From Candidatus Rifleibacteriota bacterium (GTDB taxonomy: Bacteria; Muiribacteriota; Ozemobacteria; Ozemobacterales; Ozemobacteraceae), in NCBI GenBank assembly GCA_028691595.1, contig JAQUZA010000139.1:1-7682 (forward strand): a DNA stretch of 7,682 bases. The letters are read 5' to 3'. This document shows, in pieces, positions 1-5,585 of the stretch. Within the stretch, counting starts at the first letter, position 1, and every line of letters starts with the position of its first letter. Under the pieces are notes generated by a model, which searched no databases, was not told the DNA's origin, and was given only the letters and a program-made list of their open reading frames with translations. A program made the translations under genes and the position numbers.

Positions 1-267
1 AAGATTCTGGTAATCGGGTACAACTCCGATAAGTTTTTTTATTTCAGCTATCTCTGATGGAACTGATCGCCCCAGGATATTTATTTCACCGCCAGAAGAG
101 GGAATCTCGCCGATCATCATTCTTATGCTGGTGGTTTTTCCTGCGCCGTTTGGGCCGAGGAAACCAAAGATTTCCCCTTTTTCAACCGAAAACGAGACAC
201 CTTTAACCACTTCGATGCTTCCGTAGAACTTCTTAAGGCCAGACACATTAATTGCTGAAGAGTTCAT
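1..267 (-). CDS. ABC transporter ATP-binding protein (N-terminal 89 residues, partial)
   Basis: This is the nucleotide-binding subunit of an ABC transporter; it would bind and hydrolyse ATP on the cytoplasmic face of a membrane permease. Reading the minus strand from the ATG at 267 gives 89 residues with no stop before the left edge, so the C-terminal part (signature LSGGQ, Walker B, H-loop) is outside the window. Visible are the A-loop aromatic (FYG, residues 14-16), Walker A GPNGAGKTT (38-46) and the strand leading to the Q-loop. The Q-loop reads VVPDYQNL, with Asp where Gln is usual; as I recall, this occurs in some ABC-2-type (NatA/CcmA-like) exporter ATPases. A Shine-Dalgarno GAGG (complement of 274-277) precedes the start. 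It is divergent from the Tad operon, so a functional link is not implied. The ABC ATPase call is firm; the substrate is unknown. Confidence 0.93.
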   Translation of the reverse strand, partial: MNSSAINVSGLKKFYGSIEVVKGVSFSVEKGEIFGFLGPNGAGKTTSIRMMIGEIPSSGGEINILGRSVPSEIAEIKKLIGVVPDYQNL

Positions 268-310
268 CTATTTCCTCAAATTTTCATTTTCAGGAAGTAA
301 TTGTAACAGA

Positions 311-340
311 TTGACAGTTTTAATGCATTTGTGGTTGAAT
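311..340 (+). promoter_or_regulatory. sigma-70-like promoter of the Tad motor operon
   Basis: A perfect -35 hexamer TTGACA (311-316) is followed after 18 nt by TTGAAT (335-340; four of six consensus bases). The predicted transcription start near 347 leaves a short leader of about 15 nt that still holds the Shine-Dalgarno GAGG at 354-357. The element overlaps the upstream TTG and ATG codons (311, 323) of the open frame, which argues against those as starts. It is the only good promoter candidate in the short divergent region. Its activity is inferred from the sequence. Confidence 0.55.
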
Positions 341-361
341 TGTCCCAAGAAAAGAGGGGCG

Positions 362-2440
362 ATGAAGACAGAACAAAAACCAGCACGAATCTTTATGGTT
401 ACGAGCTTTCAAGGTGGGATAGGGAAAACTTTTGTTGCCTCGGGTCTGGCAAGAGAGTTACACAAAAAAACCGGAAAGCCGGTGGCCTTGATTGAATTCA
501 ATTTTCTCAGGCCGTCATCTATGCTTGAGGTTGTTTCCGAAGAACATTCGGTCAAAACCAGCCTGCTTGATTATTATATGGGCAACTGGGCATCTTTGAA
601 CCTTCAGTCATTGCCCAAATTCTTTTCCTGTCATAATGGCGTTTACTATATTCCTTTTTGCGGCACTCGACCAAAAGAAACCCTCAGACCCCGCTTTCAT
701 CTCAGCGAAAGCGATATGGTCGATTCGCTTAATCACCTTCTCAAACTATTTGAAGATATGCAGGGTTATGTCATTATTGATGGGCTTTTTCAGTTGTCGC
801 CCCTGCCTTATCATATGCTGTTTCGTGCCGACGTGCTGATGTATGTTTATTCGTCGCAGCCACCTTCGCCGGTTTTTGCCCAGAAATTTTTTGAAGAAGT
901 CGACAGCCGTGATGATCTTCGACCAAAGCTTCTCTGGGTAAGAAATCATGCCGAAGCCGGCGAGAACGAAGGCATTTTGTTTGAACCCGAGCAGGCATTT
1001 CCATTGAGCGAAGAGGTCTCGGGTCTTGCCCAGGAGGGTATAATCGAGAAAAGCCTTCATGAGCTTGTTGACAAGGTCATTTCGCGACCCGCTCTCGGTA
1101 TAATTCCGGGTGAAGAAGGCGACAGAATTGAAACCATTCCTGAAGAAATAGTTGAATATTCGCGCAAGGTCCGCCAGGAAATCGTTGGTGACCTTGAGAA
1201 GCGCTTTGGCATTTCTGATCATGAGCTGCGCGAGGTGGTTGAATTAAAGATTGACGAGGCGATGAAACGAACCTCACCGCCTTCGATTCCAGGCCATAAT
1301 GCAGTTTCTGAAGTTCGAAAATATCTGGTCGATGAAATTCTCGGCCTTGGGCCTCTTGAAGACTTTATGCGCGACGAAGAGATCGACGAAATAATGGTAA
1401 ACGGTGCTGATAAGATTTTTGTCGAAAAAGGTGGTCAGTTGATACTGACCGACCGGTGCTTCAACAACTCGGAACATGTCAGAACGGTTATCGAGCGCAT
1501 TCTTATGCCTGTGGGGCGAACTGTGAATGAAAGAATGCCATATGTTGATGCCAGACTTCTTGATGGCTCACGTGTTCATGCCATTATTCCGCCACTTTCA
1601 TTGACCGGCCCAATGATTACCATACGCAAGTTTTCAAAAATCCCCCTGACAATGGAAGACCTGGTCCACAGGTATAAGAGTGTTTCACCGGCGGCAGCTG
1701 AATTCTTAAGGTTATGTGTGCATCTTAAAAAGAATATTATTGTTTCGGGTGGTGCCAGCTCCGGAAAAACAACTCTTTTAAATGTACTTTCAAACTATAT
1801 TCTTCCGACCGAGAGGGTTATCTGTATTGAAGATTCGGCTGAGCTGCGTCTCGGGCAATTGAACCTGGGCCGCCTTGAGGCCCGCCAGCAGGGCACCGAG
1901 GCCAAAAATCAGGTGACCATAAGAGATCTGGTAAGAAATGCTCTAAGAATGAGACCGGATCGCATTATCGTTGGTGAGTGCCGTGGTGCTGAGGCGGTTG
2001 ATATGTTGCAGGCAATGAATACCGGGCACGATGGTTCATTGACCACCCTGCATGCCAATACCACCCGCGATGCACTGGCCAGACTTGAAACAATGGTGTT
2101 GATGGCTGGTGTCGATTTGCCGCTTCGCGCAATCAGAGAGCAGATCGCCAGTTCGGTTAACATTGTCATTCAGAACGGACGACTTGCTGATGGTCGCCGC
2201 CGTCTCCTCGAGATCGTTGAAGTCTCAGGGCTTGAAGATACTGTTATCAAGACTCAGACAATTTTTAAATTCGAAAAGAAATGGATTGACGATTCCGGTA
2301 AAGTTATGGGAGAAATTGTTCCCACCGGTGTCCTTCCGAATTTTATGAAGGCTGTACCGGGCTCGTTTCTCGAAGATCATGCGTATCTTTTTAAAACCAA
2401 GAATGACACCTCATCCCAAGAGGAGGGACTGACTAAATGA
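362..2440 (+). CDS. tadA: Fused TadZ/CpaE-like (MinD-type) domain and TadA/CpaF secretion ATPase
   Basis: This 692-residue protein joins two Tad pilus components that are usually separate: a MinD/ParA-like domain (about 8-270), thought in TadZ to place the machine in the cell, and the hexameric motor ATPase TadA/CpaF (about 280-640). The N-terminal domain has a P-loop FQGGIGKT (16-23) and a Walker A' strand YVIID (D140). The signature lysine of deviant Walker A (KGGxGK) is Gln17, and no receiver domain precedes it, unlike classical TadZ. The TadA part has the N-terminal domain (GPLEDFMRDEEIDEIMVNG, 330-348), Walker A GGASSGKT (463-470), Asp box CIEDSAEL (488-495), Walker B RIIVGECRG (534-542, E539) and His box TTLHAN (561-566), so the motor looks active. 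I chose ATG 362 because it has a Shine-Dalgarno (GAGG, 354-357) and upstream starts lie in a promoter. The last 4 bp overlap the TadB-TadC gene. Confidence 0.95.
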   Translation: MKTEQKPARIFMVTSFQGGIGKTFVASGLARELHKKTGKPVALIEFNFLRPSSMLEVVSEEHSVKTSLLDYYMGNWASLNLQSLPKFFSCHNGVYYIPFCGTRPKETLRPRFHLSESDMVDSLNHLLKLFEDMQGYVIIDGLFQLSPLPYHMLFRADVLMYVYSSQPPSPVFAQKFFEEVDSRDDLRPKLLWVRNHAEAGENEGILFEPEQAFPLSEEVSGLAQEGIIEKSLHELVDKVISRPALGIIPGEEGDRIETIPEEIVEYSRKVRQEIVGDLEKRFGISDHELREVVELKIDEAMKRTSPPSIPGHNAVSEVRKYLVDEILGLGPLEDFMRDEEIDEIMVNGADKIFVEKGGQLILTDRCFNNSEHVRTVIERILMPVGRTVNERMPYVDARLLDGSRVHAIIPPLSLTGPMITIRKFSKIPLTMEDLVHRYKSVSPAAAEFLRLCVHLKKNIIVSGGASSGKTTLLNVLSNYILPTERVICIEDSAELRLGQLNLGRLEARQQGTEAKNQVTIRDLVRNALRMRPDRIIVGECRGAEAVDMLQAMNTGHDGSLTTLHANTTRDALARLETMVLMAGVDLPLRAIREQIASSVNIVIQNGRLADGRRRLLEIVEVSGLEDTVIKTQTIFKFEKKWIDDSGKVMGEIVPTGVLPNFMKAVPGSFLEDHAYLFKTKNDTSSQEEGLTK
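2421..2426 (+). promoter_or_regulatory. Ribosome binding site of the TadB-TadC gene, inside the preceding gene
   Basis: A full AGGAGG sits 10 nt before ATG 2437 and within the last codons of the TadA fusion gene. With the ATGA stop/start overlap (2437-2440), it allows both fresh initiation and termination-reinitiation, which would keep motor and platform proteins in fixed ratio. It also fixes the start of the downstream gene. Confidence 0.8.
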
Positions 2441-4155
2441 CAATTATTCCTGCAATAAAAATTCTGGCCGTGCTCGGGGTTATTATCGGGGTTTATTTTT
2501 TCCTTGAGGAACAGATGGACCTGAGCGTCGATCCAAACAAAGGCAAAGATGGGACTGGAGGCAGGTCGAAGTATCTGCAAAGTATTACCGGGGCCAGTCT
2601 TGAAGACCAGTTGATCGAAGTTCTTCTCATGATCAGTTCGAGTCTAAAGGCCGGCCGCAACCTTGATCAGGCATTTGAACTCGTGGCCGTTTCAACTCCC
2701 CCGCCAATCTGCAACGAATTCCGAACCCTGGTTCAAGAACGACGGCTCGGCGTTCCCATGGTTGAGGCTCTCAGTAACCTTGTCTCAAGGGTTCCCAGCC
2801 AGGATCTCCGTCTCGCAGTCAATGCCACGATTTTTCAGCAGGAAACCGGTGGTAATCTTGAAGATCTTTATCGCCAGATTGTTTTAACTGTTGCTGAGCG
2901 CAAAAAAATCATGGGTAAGGTTGTTGCAGGCACGGCCCATGCAAGGTTATCAGGTAATCTTGTCGGGGCAATTCCTATTTTCCTTTCAATAGTAGTGGTA
3001 ATTTTTGACCCGAAATACCTGCTGCCGATGCTTGAAAATCCATATGGGCAGATCGTTCTTATCGCCACCATCTCGATGTCTCTTATTGGTCTGATGATTA
3101 TAAATCGTATGACCACCTCGATTCTTCCTGATGCCGAAGAAGCCGTGGTCATGAAAAATGAAGCCAGGGCAAAGGCCCGAGAGCGTTGGCAGGCACTTCG
3201 TTTTATTCTCAAGCCAGTGGTAATGCTTAATCAGGTTTTACCCACCGGCTGGATTTCCAAACAAAGAAATGAAGTTAAGTTTCTTCTAGAGGCTTCGAAC
3301 AAGGCAGTTGAGTTTACGCCTGAAGAATATTTGAGCATCATGCAGCTCTCGGCACTGTTCTTTTCAGCTCTTGTCGCTTTGTTCGTCAACCCCCTGTATA
3401 TTGGCATTATTGGCTGGATTGCCCTGATAATGATGATTCCAATCGGTTATCGGCTGCCCAGAATTTATCTTGCCCACCTGATTAAGAAAAGACAGAAGAA
3501 TATCGAATTTGAACTGCCCTATGTTATTGACCTTCTCTCGCTTGCAATCGAGTCCGGGCTTGATTTAACCGGAGGGATTGCAAAGGTAGTTGAAAAGTCA
3601 AGAAATACAGATATAGTCGTTGAATTTAAAATGTTTCTGGCTGATACCAAGGTTGGCAAAAGTCTGGAAGAAGCTCTGGCCGATATGGCCGAGCGCGTCA
3701 GAGTTTTGTCGTTTTTCTCGTTCGTAAGTTCCCTTATTCAGGCCCAGCGCCTGGGGGCAGAAATTGGGCCGACTCTTCGTGCTCAGGCTGAACAGATGCG
3801 CTATCAACGCATGATTCTCGCAGAAGAGCGGGTAAACAAACTGCCTGTAAAGCTGCTTATTCCCCTGGTATTCTTTATTTTCCCAAGTATTTCGGTTATT
3901 CTCATCGGCCCTGCAATTTTGCAGGTCGCCGAAAATATGCCGAGAATTTCCGCTTCAACCGAAGCAAAGCCCGCCCAGGAAGTTAATTTGAAAGAAGGAA
4001 TGTTGGGCCGGCGGCCGGCGGCTCTGGCTTCTCCAAAAGCGATTTCGGTTGATGCTGCTGGCAATAAATCAGGAAAAAAGCCTTTGCAGATCATTAAGAC
4101 AGGCGAAGCTCCCGCTTCTGCTGCCAGTGATGCCGCTGTAATCGATCAGAATTGA
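2437..4155 (+). CDS. tadB: Fused TadB-TadC inner-membrane platform protein of a Tad pilus
   Basis: This 572-residue protein holds two type II secretion F (T2SSF/GspF) domains in tandem, in the order TadB then TadC. These form the inner-membrane platform that the TadA ATPase drives to assemble pilin. There is one N-terminal membrane helix (3-22), T2SSF domain 1 (about 57-185, with the QQETGGNLEDLYRQI stretch at 134-148), helices at about 174-190 and 205-222, a linker (230-295), a helix pair (302-337), T2SSF domain 2 (about 359-485, with LLSLAIESGLDL at 366-377 and QAQRLGAEIGPTL at 435-447) and a final helix (about 472-496). Residues 500-572 form an Ala/Lys-rich, probably disordered tail not expected in TadC. 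TadB and TadC are normally separate proteins of about 300 residues each, so the length fits a fusion. There is no stop or frameshift between the halves. It is translationally coupled to the TadA fusion (ATGA). Confidence 0.94.
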   Translation: MTIIPAIKILAVLGVIIGVYFFLEEQMDLSVDPNKGKDGTGGRSKYLQSITGASLEDQLIEVLLMISSSLKAGRNLDQAFELVAVSTPPPICNEFRTLVQERRLGVPMVEALSNLVSRVPSQDLRLAVNATIFQQETGGNLEDLYRQIVLTVAERKKIMGKVVAGTAHARLSGNLVGAIPIFLSIVVVIFDPKYLLPMLENPYGQIVLIATISMSLIGLMIINRMTTSILPDAEEAVVMKNEARAKARERWQALRFILKPVVMLNQVLPTGWISKQRNEVKFLLEASNKAVEFTPEEYLSIMQLSALFFSALVALFVNPLYIGIIGWIALIMMIPIGYRLPRIYLAHLIKKRQKNIEFELPYVIDLLSLAIESGLDLTGGIAKVVEKSRNTDIVVEFKMFLADTKVGKSLEEALADMAERVRVLSFFSFVSSLIQAQRLGAEIGPTLRAQAEQMRYQRMILAEERVNKLPVKLLIPLVFFIFPSISVILIGPAILQVAENMPRISASTEAKPAQEVNLKEGMLGRRPAALASPKAISVDAAGNKSGKKPLQIIKTGEAPASAASDAAVIDQN

Positions 4156-4158
4156 GCC

Positions 4159-4665
4159 ATGGCTGCAGAGCGTAAACGCGTTATTATCAGCGCTTGTCTT
4201 CTTGGTGTAAATTGTAATTATAAAGGATCGGCCTCTGCAGATTATCTGCAGGGGCCGTTTTTCTCCGGCCGCCTGGCCGAAAAATTTGAGTTGATTCCGG
4301 TTTGCCCTGAGCAACTTGGAGGCATGTCCACTCCGAGAATCCCTTCTGAGTTGACCGCCAAAGCCGGAGAGGTAATTTCCGGTTCTGGAAAGCTTGTTTC
4401 GCGCGAGGGGGCTGATGTTACAGCCTGCTTTCTCAAAGGCGGTGCAGAGGTTTTAAGAATGGCTCGGCTGTTGCGGGCAGATTTTGCGGTTCTTAAGAGC
4501 CGCAGTCCTTCTTGTGGCAAAAAAAATGTTTACGATGGCACCTTTTCGGGGGTTCTGGTCGAGGGCCCTGGCATAACTGCACAAATGCTTATGGATGCAG
4601 GATTCATGGTGTGTGATGAATTGGAATTTCTCGAATTGTTTGACGGTACAGATCTGGGCGTTTGA
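4159..4665 (+). CDS. DUF523 family protein (possible iron-sulfur desulfidase-like)
   Basis: This 168-residue cytoplasmic protein shows the DUF523 hallmarks: SACLLG (11-16), PVCPEQLGGMSTPR (47-60), KSRSPSCG (113-120) and YDGTFSGVLVEGPGITA (125-141). Cys13, Cys49 and Cys119 are in the conserved blocks and could bind an Fe-S cluster; Cys19, Cys90 and Cys152 lie outside them. A characterised family member (TudS) is, as I recall, a [4Fe-4S] thiouracil desulfidase, but most of the family is uncharacterised, so I do not transfer that activity. The length is typical, slightly long at the C-terminus. The ATG lies 3 nt after the TadB-TadC stop with only a weak GAG upstream, so translation may depend on coupling to the preceding gene. 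No functional link to pili is known to me. A terminator-like hairpin (4229-4262) lies in codons of the variable stretch after the first motif. Confidence 0.9.
   Translation: MAAERKRVIISACLLGVNCNYKGSASADYLQGPFFSGRLAEKFELIPVCPEQLGGMSTPRIPSELTAKAGEVISGSGKLVSREGADVTACFLKGGAEVLRMARLLRADFAVLKSRSPSCGKKNVYDGTFSGVLVEGPGITAQMLMDAGFMVCDELEFLELFDGTDLGV
4229..4262 (+). terminator. Terminator-like hairpin inside the DUF523 coding region
   Basis: The arms 4229-4240 and 4246-4257 pair over 12 bp with a single G-T wobble around a 5-nt loop (ATTAT), followed directly by five T residues (4258-4262). This is the classical intrinsic-terminator layout and the strongest such structure I see in the window. It is directional: on the minus strand no T-tract follows. 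It begins 70 nt after the DUF523 start codon and downstream of the conserved SACLLG codons, so it is truly inside the gene. A translating ribosome would mask it, while untranslated mRNA would terminate. It may therefore end most Tad operon transcripts or attenuate DUF523. The function is inferred from structure only. Confidence 0.6.
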
Positions 4666-4792
4666 TTGTGTCTGTGTTAGTGAGATGATGCTCTTTTTGG
4701 AGTGGTACCTCCGGGCGTGAAACACTTATCAGACCTGAAATTCTTTAAAAAAAACTCAAAAAACAGATTGTGCATGGGCAGTAGCACCGGGG

Positions 4793-4810
4793 TTTTTCTG
4801 TACAGTAAAA
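4793..4810. repeat. AT-rich inverted repeat around CTGTACAG
   Basis: The perfect 8-bp palindrome CTGTACAG (4798-4805) is flanked by TTTT on the left and AAAA on the right, giving an 18-bp dyad with one mismatched pair (4797/4806). It lies about 70 bp upstream of the -35 hexamer at 4881. It could be a regulator binding site or chance in AT-rich DNA. Confidence 0.3.
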
Positions 4811-4880
4811 AAAATTTTCACCCGTGAGGTTCTATTGCTCTGAAGTCGGCAGTGTACGCCAATTTGAGAGATAAATTCCG

Positions 4881-4910
4881 TTGACCATTGGCTTTATCTT
4901 TTGCTATTAT
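4881..4910 (+). promoter_or_regulatory. sigma-70-like promoter of the membrane protein gene
   Basis: TTGACC (4881-4886, five of six consensus bases) and TATTAT (4905-4910, five of six) are separated by 18 nt. Initiation near 4917 would give a leader of about 46 nt before ATG 4963. The TTG codon at 4888 that would extend the protein lies in the promoter spacer, which supports the shorter start. This is the best-matched promoter in the window. Confidence 0.6.
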
Positions 4911-4962
4911 CGGCAGCATCCTAAAAACAATTACCAATTTTGTCATCCGGGGAAATCAAGAG

Positions 4963-5529
4963 ATGGGATTATTGAGCAGTTTTAAGGTAATGAATGTTCA
5001 TGACCTCGATCAGGACATAATTACCTTCAGAACCTCGCGAGCCTGTTCAGTGCTTGGTATACTGTTCATGATCGCAGGCTCTGGAATTATCTATCAACTG
5101 CTTGCCGGAAAACTGTTTTTTACCCTTTTTGCCTTCTGCCTCTTCTGTCTTTTTGTTGCAGCGGCTTTTTTGCTGGCTGGTCTGGTACTGATAACCTATC
5201 GAAAATCCGTTTCACTCGACAAGATGCAAAAGAAGATTGAGCTTGAAGAGTCGAGCATTCTTGGTGTTCGCATCACGGCATTTCATTTCGACGAAGTTAT
5301 GAATGTTGAATTGACGAGAGACTCAGAATGTTTGTGCTCAAAGAATGCCAGTCTTTGGCTGGTGAAGGTTTATGTCAGGCATAACAACGGCTTTTCTGTT
5401 GAAAAGCTTTTTGCCTCTGTCAGCCCATCAGAAGCAAAATATGCGGCGGAGTCTATTTCGCTGGCATGCCACAAAGAGCTGGTGATCAGCTGCATGACCA
5501 GCGAGAGACTTATTTTCAGTCAGATCTGA
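4963..5529 (+). CDS. Hypothetical two-helix membrane protein with PH-like cytoplasmic domain
   Basis: I do not recognise the family of this 188-residue protein. A short hydrophilic N-terminus (1-26) is followed by two membrane helices (about 27-48 and 52-78) in a hairpin, then the basic residues YRK, which suggests the C-terminal 110 residues are cytoplasmic. That domain alternates short beta-like strands (SVSLDKMQKKIELEE, ITAFHFDEVMNVELTRD, LWLVKVYVRHNNG) and ends in a helix (SPSEAKYAAESISLACH, 154-170). This resembles the bacterial PH-like pattern of small membrane proteins, but only by layout. ATG 4963 was chosen because a promoter occupies 4881-4910 and GGGGA (4949-4953) can serve as ribosome binding site; a TTG start at 4888 would add 25 residues but lies inside the promoter. 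The gene stands alone, convergent with the SLH-like gene. Confidence 0.75.
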   Translation: MGLLSSFKVMNVHDLDQDIITFRTSRACSVLGILFMIAGSGIIYQLLAGKLFFTLFAFCLFCLFVAAAFLLAGLVLITYRKSVSLDKMQKKIELEESSILGVRITAFHFDEVMNVELTRDSECLCSKNASLWLVKVYVRHNNGFSVEKLFASVSPSEAKYAAESISLACHKELVISCMTSERLIFSQI

Positions 5530-5585
5530 TTGCGGCAAGATTCCCGAAGCTTTGCAGACTTGCTGTGATGCTGCTTCATTAGCAA

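Larger units (their letters stand above)
4666..4962. other. Intergenic region with A-tracts, a dyad and a promoter
   Basis: No supported gene lies in this stretch of about 300 bases. It begins with a weak 4-bp hairpin around GGTACC (4699-4712). A-rich runs follow (4747-4763 and 4807-4814), which may give curved DNA. An AT-rich dyad is centred on CTGTACAG (4793-4810). The promoter for the next gene is at 4881-4910. No convincing intrinsic terminator for DUF523 was found here; the T5 run at 4793-4797 follows only a 4-bp stem. Confidence 0.6.

Noticed and set aside
300..305. TACAAT on the minus strand as -10 for the ABC ATPase gene
   Set aside because: No matching -35 at proper spacing; the ABC gene promoter remains unidentified.
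311..361. N-terminal extension of the TadA fusion gene from TTG 311 or ATG 323
   Set aside because: The codons lie in a promoter-like element with a perfect TTGACA, the extra residues resemble no domain, and ATG 362 has its own GAGG site.
746..1477. Minus-strand open frames opposite the TadA fusion gene
   Set aside because: They lie in the shadow of a strongly supported gene, show no recognisable motifs and lack convincing ribosome sites.
4770..4797. Possible terminator after DUF523 (GTGC/GCAC stem then T5)
   Set aside because: The stem has only 4 bp with a 10-nt loop, too weak to support a terminator.
4888..4962. N-terminal extension of the membrane protein gene from TTG 4888
   Set aside because: It would begin in the spacer of the promoter at 4881-4910; ATG 4963 with GGGGA upstream is simpler.
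5532..5566. Bidirectional terminator between the convergent membrane protein and SLH-like genes
   Set aside because: The GCGGCAAG/CTTGCTGT pairing needs two G-T wobbles and a 19-nt loop, and no T-tract follows.
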